This document shows positions 33,796 through 45,095 of a stretch of 64,000 nucleotides of DNA, piece after piece; within the stretch, counting starts at the first letter, position 1; each line of letters begins with the position of its first letter. The notes beneath the pieces were generated by a model that was given only the letters and a program-made list of their open reading frames with translations, made no database searches and was not told the origin of the DNA. A program made the position numbers and the translations under genes. The DNA is from Cladorrhinum sp. PSN259 (lineage: Eukaryota; Ascomycota; Sordariomycetes; Sordariales; Podosporaceae), in the NCBI GenBank assembly GCA_033725935.1, contig MU867085.1, forward strand, positions 248,001-312,000, read 5' to 3'.

Positions 33796-34147
33796 AACCA
33801 ATATTTTTAGAGTCTTCTTGTCCTTTTTTTTTTTTGCCCGTCTCCACCAACCACTCCACAACTCTGGACTTCTTGTTTGAAATGACATTCCTCCCGAGAG
33901 AGGAAAAGGTTTTATTAGTGAGATTTGTGACGGCGAACAAGGGAAGAGGAGCTCGATGGATTTATATCTATGTATTTACAGCGTTTTGAGCTCAGACGGA
34001 ATTGCTAACCCCCTTTGGTTCACCCACTTGCCATCCTTCAAGTGCCACCCCCCCCCCCCCCACCCTCGGCCTCATGACACACCTCCCTTTCCCACCTTGA
34101 AACCACAAACGCCAAACATTCCTCAACACCATGATTTCATCCACCCC
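33796..34147. other. Intergenic region
   Basis: 3' flanks of tRNA-Phe and of the AA9 gene. It contains a 14-nt C run at 34048-34061. Confidence 0.5.
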
Positions 34148-34861
34148 TTAGTTACCATTCCAAACAGCAGGCCCGGGCATCTTATAAGGGGCCGGGTTGC
34201 TCGTCCACTTATTATAAGCAATACCGGGGTCCTTAGCCGAATAAATCCCGGGAATCTTCACCAATGGAGACGGATTGCCACCGCCTGGGCCATTAATCTT
34301 GAGCTGAGCACAAGTCATGTAAAACTGAGCCCTGTTCACGTGTCCCTCATGCAGCCCAATGTGCTCGACCCGCACGAGATACTCTCCGGGGGGAGTCTTC
34401 TGCGGGATGGTAAACTCCAGCCTGTCCTTGTTGTAGGAGCACCAGTTGCCGTCCGAAGCGGCGTTGCCTTTGCAGAGACCGGTCTCGTAGACTTTGAACC
34501 AGTCTCCGGAGCCGTCGTAGGTTGCGACTCCGTCGGGGGCCTTGCTCATGTAGACGAACCCCGGGCCGGGGTGCTCGATGAATTCATTGTTGAAGAGTTT
34601 GAAGCCTATCTTGTCGCCTGCGTTGACTTCGTAGGTCTGGACTCCGCCGCCGGGCTTGGCGCCGACGTTGCACCGGAGGTCGGTCTTGGTGACGATGTCG
34701 GGGAAGGCGGGGTTGTAAGAGTTTGAGTTCTTGCGGACGTAGGTGTACTCGCCGCCGATCTTCTTGCCGTTGACGATGAGGATGTTGAAGATGTAGTGGG
34801 CCTGGACTGAGCTGGCGGCTAGGCCGGCCAGGACGAGGGATTTGAACATCATGGTGGGCAA
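34148..34861 (-). CDS. AA9 lytic polysaccharide monooxygenase
   Basis: Single exon on the minus strand, 237 aa from MPTMMFKS (the Met codons at positions 4 and 5 could also serve). Signal peptidase cleavage after SSVQA exposes His22 as the N-terminal copper ligand (HYIFNIL). The second copper-brace histidine is His97 in FIEHPGPG. The segment EGHVNRAQFYMTCAQL supplies the second-sphere His/Gln and axial Tyr181. Length fits a single-domain AA9 enzyme; no CBM1 is attached. AA9 enzymes cleave cellulose or other beta-glucans oxidatively outside the cell, using copper and H2O2/O2. The regioselectivity class was not determined. A TATA-like box lies about 70 nt upstream. Confidence 0.95.
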   Translation of the reverse strand: MPTMMFKSLVLAGLAASSVQAHYIFNILIVNGKKIGGEYTYVRKNSNSYNPAFPDIVTKTDLRCNVGAKPGGGVQTYEVNAGDKIGFKLFNNEFIEHPGPGFVYMSKAPDGVATYDGSGDWFKVYETGLCKGNAASDGNWCSYNKDRLEFTIPQKTPPGEYLVRVEHIGLHEGHVNRAQFYMTCAQLKINGPGGGNPSPLVKIPGIYSAKDPGIAYNKWTSNPAPYKMPGPAVWNGN

Positions 34862-35758
34862 CCTGAGAGGGATGGTGGATGATGAGGTTGAGGGGGTGTT
34901 GAAGTGACACTCGGGGGAGGATGGACAATGTTATATAGTCCGTGTCTGCCAGGTCAAAACCTCTTCTCAGCCCAGCTGATCAGCCGTATTGTCTTGTTTC
35001 CCACGCATCTTCCACAACCGAGACACTTGCCAGGCCGGGCTCACAGAAGATGGAGGCAACTTGTGCTTCTTGGCGATCAATCAGAATATATTAACCCCGG
35101 ACTCGCTCAACCCGCTTTTGGCATCCCACATTCCCGTTGCCCTACATCTACCGAAAATGCGGGGTGCATTCCCGTGCTGAGAAAAAAACCAATCGCGGGC
35201 GAATCAGATCTCTTTTCTTATACGGTTTTTTGCCCGCGTAATTCCCCCTATTCGGGCAGAAACTCGGAAACGCATTATTGCTCCAACCTGTCATGGGATC
35301 GTCAAGACCCAATGTGGTCATGCCCACTTTGACAGCTGCCAAGTTGGTTTCTCGGAACCGAGGACGAAACGGTCAGAATCAAAACAAACAACCTCCGGTA
35401 GTTGCAATCTTGGATCGCAATTTCCCCGATTGGCGCGGCTTGCTTAAGTTGCAATCCCACCCCCAATTGCCGTTGACGTCAAATAGGTCTAGTGGACAAT
35501 GTGCCGGTGCAGAAAGCTGGTCAAGGTCCTTCTTGGCCACTATATGTTGGAACAAAATCTTCCACCAGTAGCAGTTGAACTATGCGGAGTGTTGAGGTTG
35601 AGAACAGAAATCAAACGTGGAAGGCAGGCCCGTATACATTCACTCTGAAAGATAGCCTTGTTGATGAATGTGATCATCGAGGCCCCCATCAAAGCGGCGG
35701 GCATAAGAAAACCGCCGACATTTCGATCTAATCAAAAATTGACTTCTTCTACTTGCCT
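34862..35758. other. Intergenic region
   Basis: 5' flank of the AA9 gene and 3' flank of the Zn2Cys6 regulator to its right. No further gene was seen. Confidence 0.5.
34931..34937 (-). promoter_or_regulatory. TATA-like element upstream of the AA9 gene
   Basis: Minus strand reads TATATAA about 70 nt above the start at 34861. Confidence 0.45.
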
Positions 35759-38126
35759 TCACATCGGCCCTAATCCCGCATCGAAAGATCCATCTTCCAA
35801 TAGGGCCATCATCTGCTGATTGCTGTAGAACCAGTCCTCCAGTTGTGCACCGTTTCCCATCCACATCATAGGGTTGATGCCTCGTTGTAATTCTTCGGCG
35901 GATGTGGGGGCTTCGCAGATGATTCTGTTGCTTACGGTGCCGAATCCACCGTGTATTGCAGCACCGAGTTGTTGCTGGTCGTATACCACACCCTGGTGGT
36001 TTTGAAGCTGAGCAAAACCCAGAGTAGCCAGGTACGCGTCCACTTCCTGGTGGCCTGGTTGGGGTTGAAGTACTCCGTTACCACCAGCTTCTGCACCGCC
36101 ACCGCCACCGCCGCCACCCGACCCCGTCTGCGACTCGACGTAGCGCAAGGCCACGCTGTACAGAATTTGGAAGAGACGACGGAGTCTGTCGACTGCTTCG
36201 GTGACGGATGCCTCGATCTGGAGCGAAGCTACAAAGGCCTGTAGGCGGGCAAGGTCCTGCTTATCTCTCGTCTCGATGACTTGACAGAAGAGAACGATGA
36301 AAGGGACGAACGGGGCCATGAGGATGGTCCTGATCAGGGTCAGTCACCGTCTGTTTCAAGGGTGTAGAGGAGCGTTAACCTACCAGCTCATGTAGGTTGA
36401 AAACAGCCCACAGTCACTCCGTTCAACGATCGCCATACAATCTTCGTGTCGAGCCAGAGTTTGTCGAGCAGCTTGGATACATTCTATCGAGAAAGTCGTT
36501 GGAGATCCCACAGGATTGGGCACAGCGCGGTATGTCAGAGTCAACAGTGACAAACGGAGGACGTGGTCGGAAATCTGAAAGAATCGAACAAGGTCTTCCC
36601 CGACAGCTTCCATACTGTATTGCTCAAAGGATACACTTAGCTCCTCTGTCCTGTTCTCAAGCTCGTCCAACCTTTGGACCAGGACGTCCACTCTCGACCT
36701 CCTCACTTCTTCGGATTGGATCATGACTTCGGGGCAATACAGGAGCTCGTATATCTGGCCTTGGACCTTGGCGGCCATACACCAAAGGACGAAACACGAT
36801 GTCAATCCGGTGGTACCTGGGTCATCGTAGCTGGGGTAGGGTAAAGTGACGTCGTAGTCCTGAATGGTTGATGACCGGCCCAGACGAAGTGAAAGACTCT
36901 TGTCTACAATATACATGCCCCAGAACAAATATTGTTTGTACGAGCGGCTTTCAGGTGGTATGGGTTGGTAGGTCGCGGAGCGGTGATAGCCGAGTGTCTG
37001 GCACAGTTCTGACGCTTTGGAGCAGAGGATCCAGGCCAGAGACGGCTTCGAAAGCTCGATAGCATAGAATGCTCCTAGCAATAACGCCGAGATATTTTCA
37101 TCAGTAGCGGGCAAATGTAATGGCAGCTTCGCCAAGGCTGTTTCAACATTTGTACCGCACTGAGAGGCATACTCGAGCAATTCTTGCTTGCCTGCTGGGA
37201 GAACATGGGCAGCAACCCCGAAAACAAAATGCAGTCCGACGTTGACGGTAATAGCAGTAACAAGGTTCCAGTCGTCCGACATGTAAAAGCGAAAACAAAT
37301 CTCCTGAAACGATGTAATAGGAATGAACTCAAAGACCCAGGCCAACCCCAACATTTCTTTGGATCGGGCAAGTTTGAGTACTTGAGCGGTCTTTTCGATG
37401 GGAGGCAGCTCGCATCCTTCAAGGGTGGATGCCTTGACAGGCGGTGCGTGTGGATAAGTCATTTCGTGAGCAGCTGGTTGGTGTTTCATCGACTCGACGA
37501 TAACATGGAGAGCATCGAGCCCCTCACGCATCTCGGGCCGAGACTCCTTGTTGAGAACCTTGTGAAGGAAGTCGTTGGCAAATACCGATTGGGCTGTCAG
37601 TGAGGAGTCTCCTTCCACCATGGGACTCTTGGCTTCTCGAGATGCATGACCCGATGAAGGTATGTGGTGGGCAGGTGGGCTTGGCGCAGACGATGTCGAG
37701 ACCTTGGTTGAGGTTAACGTTGTGGCCGGATTGTCTTCTGGAGGCTGGACTTGGATGACGGGTGGTGAGGTAGACGCAAGTCCTTGAGCCTTGAGGTCAT
37801 TGAGAAGAGTGACAATCTCGTCCAGCCTGCTGTCGAGACGATCTATCTTTTGTTCACTGTGTAGCCAACTGTCAGATGGGACAGACATTATCCCCGGGCA
37901 GAGGCCTGCATACTATTGATGGGTAAGGAGAATACGAGCACGTTTTTCTCTTGGTTTTCTGGCGTCGCTATAAGTGCAGTCAATCTTGGCACGAACACAA
38001 TGGGCGCATGGCGATTCCCTGTTGCACCCAATCTGCAAATAACAAACATGTTAGATGCCTCAACTATGCATCGCAGAGATATCACCAAAACAGGACACAC
38101 ACCTTGCGCGCACGGCATGCATTGCA
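35759..38126 (-). CDS. Zn2Cys6 transcription factor with PF04082 domain; first exon unresolved
   Basis: Exons on the minus strand at 38103-38126, 37914-38032, 36384-37856 and 35759-36329 join in frame. The zinc cluster is split: a 24-nt micro-exon encodes CNACRARK, and the next exon gives IG-C-NRESP-C-AH-C-VRAKID-C plus a basic linker. A dimerisation-like stretch (YEQKIDRLDSRLDEIVTLL) is formed across the following junction. The central fungal-specific regulator domain includes LLLGAFYAIEL, CQTLGYHR and LFWGMYIVDKSLSLRLG. The C-terminal part has an eight-glycine run. A stop codon lies immediately above the micro-exon, so a further 5' exon must exist. Candidate starts are at 38308 (MANPMETLG) or 38265, neither with a convincing donor. 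It is divergent from the ABC transporter, which it may control. Confidence 0.87.
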
Positions 38127-38920
38127 CTAAATCCCACCAAAAAGAGCAGAATATGTTAGATCATGAACAGTGCAATTAAAATGGGGTCGAGATATTGGGT
38201 GGGGTAACACAGAAGGGTGATGGAAGATGAACTTGCAGCTCTGGGAACAATTGGACCTTGCGCATGATCTTCGTCGGGAGATCCCAACGTCTCCATTGGG
38301 TTCGCCATCGGAAATGGTCACGGTGTGGTCTGTTTCGGGTCCAAGTCGTTCTTGGAAAGAGTGAAGATGGAAGGAACTGGCGGGCATTTTGAACAATGAC
38401 CCCGCGGAATGCGCGGGCTCCGTCTCAAGCTTCCAATAAACTTTTTGGAGGGGGTTTTTTGGGGTTCCACAATTCTGCGGATAGCCGGGTGGATTAAGAT
38501 TTTGTTTGCGCAAACACTGGCACCTCCGCGTTGCAACGAGCGTCAGCATCCGTGCCTCAGATGGATAATGCCTGCGCCAACAACCTGCATTTTTTACCGC
38601 CTATTCGTCGAGACTAGACCCCAATCTCGCCATATCCCTCGAGATTCTCCCATGCACTGGACTCTCGGCGCCGAACTCAGGTGCCCAGAATGAGGTGCAA
38701 GTCGGCGCCCGTGGGGGCCGCCAACGATGCCCCCCCCCCCCCCGCGAGTGTCCAGTCGACAAGGATAATCATCGTCCTGGAGGAATCCCAAACACTTGGC
38801 GCCAAATGCACAGTGACTCTATATTATTTCATGGCGGTTCTCCTTTTTTGGTTCTCATGCTGTGCCTCTCTGATTTTCAAATCCTTTCACGACACACTGT
38901 AGCAATCGTCCACATCCAAG
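38127..38920. other. Divergent promoter region of regulator and ABC transporter
   Basis: Up to 790 bp shared by the Zn2Cys6 gene (leftwards) and the ABC transporter (rightwards). It includes the unresolved first exon of the regulator, a CTAAC branch-point-like site just above the micro-exon, and a 14-nt C run at 38730-38743. Confidence 0.55.
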
Positions 38921-41900
38921 ATGACGGTGACAGACTCCGTTGCCATCATCGAAGGTGACACGGAGACGGAGAAGACCCCAAAGAGCGGTTCCCAATCATT
39001 GAAGGACGAAAAGACGGCCCTGCGAACAACCGGGATATCACCACCAGCAGAGCCAAAAGAGGAGGAAGAAAAAAACGATGCAAATGCCTACTTTGTATGA
39101 AACATCCCCGAGACCTGCATCTCAGCTGCAATCGCGTATTAATCTTGTTACACACAGCGCATCTTCACCTTTGCTACCCAAACCGAGTACTCACTCCAAG
39201 CAGTTGCATTCGTCGCCGCCATCGCATCAGGTGCTGGTATTGCCCTTCAAAACCTCATATTTGGCCAGTTTGTCACCGTCATCACCGATTATGTTTCGGG
39301 CGCCTCAGACAAGAAAGTGTTTATGGACGATGTTGCCGAGCTAGCCCTCTACTTTGTTTACCTCGGCGCTGCCCGTTATGTGCTCTCATACACCTACAAT
39401 GTCATCCTCACTTACGTCTCATACCGCATCGTACGCAACATCCGACGCGCCTACCTCAGGTCGGCTCTCAAGCAAGAGGTCGCTTATTACGACTTTGGCA
39501 CCGGCGGTTCCATCGCCACGCAGGCCACCTCCAATGGACGGCTTATTCAGGGCGGTATTTCAGAGAAGCTGGGTCTCACTTTCCAGGGACTTTCTGCTTT
39601 CATCACTGCTTTCATCGTTGCATTTATCACCAACTGGAAGCTGACCCTCATCACTCTTTGCGTCGCTCCTGCCACCATCATCGTCATGGCAATTGTGGCT
39701 GCAATTCAGACCGGCTATGAGACCAAGGTCCTCGAGATTTATGCCCAGTCCAACTCGTTTGCAGAAGGTGTCTTGGCCAGTGCCCGGACGGTCCAGGCTT
39801 TTGGAATGAGGGAACGTCTGGTCCAGAAATTCGACGACTATCTGCAGGAGGCTGCTGTTTGGGGAGACAAGATTTCGCCCATGCTCGGCATTCTCTTTTC
39901 GACAGAGTACACGATCATCTACCTTGGGTTCGGTCTTGCTTTCTGGCAGGGTGTCAAAATGCTTGCGAACGGCGAGGTTGAGAAACCCGGTGACGTCTTC
40001 ACCGTCTTGCTGTCCGTCGTCATTGCCGCCCTCAACATTACCATGCTCGCCCCTTACGCCATCGATTTCGCTCGTTCAGCTAGCGCTGCAGGTCAACTCT
40101 TCAAGCTTATCGACCGTGCATCAGCCATTGACCCATTTGACGAGTCTGGTGAACAGCCAAAAGAAGTGACTGGCCTTGTCGAGCTAGAGGACATCACTTT
40201 TTCTTACCCTACTCGTCCCGGTGTTACCGTCCTGGAAAACTTTTCTCTACAGATTCCTGCAGGCAAGGTTACCGCTCTTGTTGGTCAGAGTGGTTCCGGC
40301 AAGAGCACAATTGTTGGGTTGATTGAGAGATGGTATAACCCTGCTTCTGGCACTCTCAAGTTGGATGGAAGACCGATCGACAAGCTCAACCTGAACTGGC
40401 TGAGGAAGAATGTTCGCCTGGTCCAACAGGAACCAGTTCTGTTCCAAGGTACAGTTTTTGATAACATTGCACATGGTCTCGTCGGTACACCCTGGGAAAA
40501 ATCACCGAGAGAGGAGCAGATGGTCCGAGTTCAGGAGGCTGCCAAGATTGCGTTTGCTCACGACTTTGTTTCCGACTTGCCCCAGGGGTATGACACCGAG
40601 ATTGGTCAGCGTGGTGGTCTTTTGTCCGGTGGACAGAAGCAACGTATCGCCATTGCCAGGAGCATCATTTCCGAACCAAAGGTCCTTCTACTTGACGAGG
40701 CAACCAGCGCACTCGACCCTCAGGCCGAAGATATTGTCCAACAAGCTCTGGACAAGGCAGCCGTCGGCCGTACCACTATCGTCATTGCTCACAAGCTCGC
40801 CACTATTCGCAAAGCTGACAACATCGTGGTCATGTCCAAGGGCAAGATTGTTGAGCAAGGAACCCACGAGGGGCTCATTGCACAGAATGGAGCTTATGCC
40901 CGTCTCGTCAGGGTTCAGGATTTGTCGGTTGCTGCTGCCGGAGACTCGGATGCCGAGGGTGACAATTCCGCCCACGACAACGGCAAGGACGGCTACAAGG
41001 GACACGATATGGATCTTACCAAGACAATGACACGATACCCGACCAACGACCAGGCACGTCTGGAGGCTAACAGACACCGAGACGACTATGACAATCACAC
41101 ACCGCTGGGTCTCTTTGGCATCGTCTGGAGGATCGTCAAAGAGACACCCGAGCTGAAAGGGTGGTATATCCTCATCTTCATTGGATGCTTCGGTGCCGCT
41201 GGCGGATTCCCGGGTCAAGCCATCCTCTCTGCGAAAATGATGGATGTGTTCACTCTCGAGGGACAGGCAATGATTGAGCGCGGAGAATTCTTCGCCAAGA
41301 TGTTCATCGTCTTGGCCGCTGGCGTTTTCATCGTCTATGCTGGTCTTGGTTACGCGTCCAACGCCATGGCTCAACAGCTCAACAGAAAGTTCCGTAGACA
41401 AATCTTCAACGACATGCTCCGCCAAGATATCCAGTTCTTCGATCGCCCAGAGAACACGACCGGTTCCCTCGCCAGCAAGGTTGACTCTGATCCTCAGGGT
41501 ATCTTTGAGCTGATGGGCATCAACATTGGTCTTATTTTCATTTCCGTCATCAACCTCACTGCCTGCAGTGTTCTTGCCATTGCTCACAGTTGGAAGCTGG
41601 GCTTGGTTGTAGTCTTTGGCGGTCTTCCTCCTCTTGTCTTGTCAGGCTGGTTCAAGATCCGTCTGGACCAGGCGCTCGACAGGAACGTCTCCAAGAGATA
41701 TTCTGCCAGTGCATCGATTGCTTCCGAGGCCATTGGCGCCATCCGCACAGTCTCTTCTTTGGCGCTTGAGGAGAAGGTACTTGAAAAATACACTACAGAG
41801 CTGGATCATGCGGTTGCTGGCTCCCTCAAGCCGCTTTCCATCATTATGATCTGCTTCGGTTTCACCCAGGCAATTGAATACTGGTTCATGGCCCTCGGCT

Positions 41901-42892
41901 TCTGGTACGGTTGCAAGCTTGTCTCCAACGACGAGACGTCCATGTACAACTTCTTTGTCGCCTTTATGGGTGTCTTCTTCTCAGGCCAGGCCGCCGCGCA
42001 GTTCTTCCAGTTCTCCACCAGCATCACAAAGGGCATGAACTCTGCCAACTACCTGTTTTGGATTAACGAGCTCCAAGGGACGGTGCAGGAAACCCCCGAC
42101 AACCGAGACAACAGTCCCAAGTCGGGAGCGCCGATCGAGCTGGAACACGTCAGGTTCTCGTACCCCTTGCGCCCAGACACTGTGGTCTTGCGGGGCGTCG
42201 ACTTGGAGATCAAGAAGGGACAGTTTATTGCAGTCGTCGGTGCGTCCGGGTGTGGCAAATCGACCATTGTTGCTCTTCTCGAGCGTTTTTATGATCCATC
42301 TACCGGCACGGTCAAGGTCGCAGGTGATTCGCTCAGCTCGCTTAATCCTCGCCACTATCGCGGGATTGTGTCTCTGGTTCAGCAGGAGCCGACGCTGTTC
42401 CGTGGCTCAATTCGTGAGAACATTGCTCTTGGCATTGACCTGAAGGAGGGCGACAAGGCAGATTCGGAGAAGGATAAGCAGATTGAGGCTGCACTTCGCG
42501 CTGCCAATGCCTGGGACTTTGTTTGCTCGCTTCCTGATGGGCTGAACACGGCGGCTGGTTCCAATGGTACTCAGCTTTCGGGTGGACAGAGACAGCGCAT
42601 CGCCATTGCTCGCGCCCTGGTGCGCGATCCAAGGATTTTGCTTCTTGATGAGGCAACGAGCGCTTTGGACTCTGAGAGCGAGAAGATTGTGCAGAATGCG
42701 CTGGCCGAGGCGGCCGAGGACGGTGATAGGATCACAGTCGCTGTTGCGCACCGGTTGAGTACCATCAAGGATGCAGATCTGATCTGCGTCTTTCACGGTG
42801 GCAGGATTGTTGAGACGGGGACGCATACCGAGTTGGTTGCTAATGCTGGTGGGATGTATAGAAGGATGTGCGAGGCACAGAATCTGGATTAG
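38921..42892 (+). CDS. ABCB-type multidrug transporter (full-size, Mdr/Pgp-like)
   Basis: Two exons, 38921-39094 and 39158-42892, encode 1302 aa. Exon 1 gives an acidic cytosolic N-tail. The order is TMD1-NBD1-TMD2-NBD2. NBD1 has Walker A GQSGSGKST near residue 434, signature LSGGQKQR near 547 and Walker B VLLLDEATSALD. NBD2 has GASGCGKST near 1086, LSGGQRQR near 1198 and ILLLDEATSALD. Each TMD shows the usual six hydrophobic spans. The linker between halves is charged and Asp/Lys-rich. Both ATP sites look complete, as in fungal Mdr1/AtrD exporters that pump hydrophobic drugs or metabolites through the plasma membrane. A mating-pheromone exporter (Ste6) is less likely but not excluded. Confidence 0.95.
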
Positions 42893-43205
42893 AAATTCTT
42901 TTTATTGGTATATAGAAGGTTATCATGTTTTAATTTATCTTGGCCGGATTCTTTCTAATTTTTGTTTCTCGATGTCTCAGTCTGGAACGTGATGCTAAGT
43001 ATGAGCATGTGATTGAGGTCGCTTCTAAGTTGATTCGTTGTTTCCCTTGCAGCTTGCTTATTCATTTCAAGTGCAACTCAAGGAGCCAAGGCGCTAAGAA
43101 GACCTTACGTCCGTCAAGTAGAGAATTGTTCCCCTCTCTTTCATTCTTTTCTTTGACGAGCATCAAGAATTCACCTTTAGCGTCCCGACGACTTTAAACT
43201 TCAAG
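42893..43205. other. Short intergenic region
   Basis: 3' flank of the ABC gene and 5' flank of the hydrolase. No element was seen. Confidence 0.45.
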
Positions 43206-44562
43206 ATGAGTGTGACGAGCTCGAAGGCGGTCACTCTGCCAAAACCGCAGGTGAAGGTGATCACGTTTCTTGAAAAGCTGTTATTCTTCTTATTGCTTCC
43301 TGTTATCGGTAATCATCCCTTCTATCTGTCCCATCTCGATTGCGCTTTAATTACATGTACTAATATATGCTGGCAACGCAGCAATCCGCACGCTCATAAC
43401 CTACCTCACCTACCCAAAACCAACAACCCTCCACCACCGCCAACGAATCGCCGTCGCCTTCCTCCAGGCCCAACGGAAAACTTTACCCTGGAAGCTACTC
43501 TGCTGGACAACGACCCGCACCACGACGTCCCAGGCAATAACGCAGTACTGCTCCTCACACAAGATCGCTCAGAAAATCGTCAAGCTTGATCCCTCGTCGT
43601 CGTGCAGCATCCCTCCCGCCATCTTACACATTTTAACTCCTCCTCCTTCTCATCAAACCCAAAGAAAGGATGGACATGGAGCTACATGCACACTAGTCTA
43701 CTTTCACGGAGGCGGGTACGTCAACCCCTTACGATCAAAAGCCCACATGCCTTTTATTCTCAACCTCGCAAACGCTGCTGCTACTCCTGCTGCTGGGCGA
43801 GTCGGACAGGTCATAGTGGTCGAGTACAGTCTTGCGCCGGCGTTTCCGTACCCGACTCAGCTGGTGCAGTGCATCGAGAGTATTCGATATCTGATGAGTG
43901 AACTAAAAATTGACCCCAGCGAAATAATAATGGCGGGTGATTCTGCTGGCGGTCAGTTGGTGGGGGGCATTCTGGCGCATGTGGTTCGGCCGTGCCCTTA
44001 TGCGTTGCCGTTGAATTTGGATGATGGGGGAAAGAGATTTGGCGGCGCGGTGATGATTAGTCCGTTTGTGAGGGTTCCGGCTGCGAGGTTGCCTCTGGAG
44101 GCTCCTCTGGAGGTAGTAAATAAACCGTCGAGTTACGAGAAGAATGCGAGGAGGGATTACTTGACTAGGGAGCAGGTCGATCAGTTCAAGGGGGAACTCG
44201 GGGCGGACGAAAGGGAGTTGTATGCGAATTTATGCATGAAGGGTGCGGCGGAAGAGGTTTGGGGGAAGGTGTTTGGGCCGGAGAGGAAGGTGGTGGATAA
44301 GGTGCTGGTGACGGTGGGCACGGGTGAGGTTTTCTTGGACTGTTGCAGGTTCTTTAATGAGACCTGTTTGAAGGGAGGGGTGGTGCAAGTCAAAAAGGGG
44401 ATGAAGGTGGACGGGAGCTTGTTTGATGGAGGGAAAGAGTATGTGTTGGTAGAGTGTGAGGGGGAGGTGCATGTTCAGCCGGCGCTGGATGCCGCGGTTG
44501 GGTACAAGGAGGGCTTGATGAATGGGGCGATTATGGCGTGGATGGGCAGGTATTTTGGTTGA
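43206..44562 (+). CDS. Membrane-anchored alpha/beta hydrolase (HSL/steryl acetyl hydrolase type)
   Basis: Two exons, 43206-43308 and 43382-44562, give 427 aa. Near the N-terminus FLEKLLFFLLLPVIAIRTLI is a probable membrane anchor. The oxyanion motif is YFHGGGY (HGGG at about 143-146), and the nucleophile elbow is GDSAGG with Ser at about 222. The acid and His should lie in the last third (EVHVQPALD). This fits the hormone-sensitive-lipase-like family PF07859, similar in layout to steryl acetyl hydrolases. Substrates could be acetylated sterols, esters or drug-like compounds. It follows the ABC transporter on the same strand, about 310 bp apart, which would suit a detoxification pair, but no direct evidence links them. 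Confidence 0.88.
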
Positions 44563-44664
44563 GAACTGACCGGTAGCGTGCATGAAGACGGGATGGGAAG
44601 TCTCCAGTGAGGGGACCGTTCACATGATAACGACAACACAATCGTGTCGTACAAAGTACAAACC

Positions 44665-44845
44665 GAGTCATTACACGATTGCATCACTCGACTGGAGTCG
44701 TCGTAATTTTAAACCGCAACGGAGTCGTTGCGTGATTGTTGCACTGGTTTCACCCAAATGGAGTCGATACGAAATTGAATTACAACATTGGAATGGAGTC
44801 GTTGCGCAATTGTATCACCCAAAGGGCGTCGTCGTAATCGTGAAC
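44665..44845. repeat. Degenerate tandem repeat, about 30-nt units
   Basis: GAGTCG/GAGTCA boxes recur at 44665, 44695, 44722, 44761 and 44795, with a related GCGTCG at about 44826. Most are followed by a TACG/TGCG and an ATTG element. The spacing is 27-39 nt. The copies have diverged. Function is unknown. Confidence 0.7.
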
Positions 44846-45062
44846 GTTTAGTATACATCCATCCCCCATTCCTCAGGATCCTTCCTCTTCTTTACTTCCC
44901 ACAGTTATCACTCGCACTCACCTATGGACGACTCCGACACGGAATCTATTATTCTAATTATGGTCTCGCCCGCTGCCTGAGCCCTCACCATCTACGAGCC
45001 CGGCGCGGACGACCGATACGTCTGACCCTTGGAAAATAATCTCCAGGCCAGAGTAATCTTCG

Positions 45063-45095
45063 GACGTCACCCACGACGTCACCCACGACGTCAAC
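45063..45095. repeat. Tandem 12-mer GACGTCACCCAC, 2.6 copies
   Basis: Two perfect copies and a partial third. Each contains ACGTCA, the core bound by CREB/ATF-type bZIP proteins. Another GTGACGTCAC palindrome occurs near 45373. Confidence 0.8.

Noticed and set aside
40688..41587. 299-codon minus-strand frame inside the ABC transporter
   Set aside because: Antisense shadow of a 1302-aa gene with complete ABC motifs.
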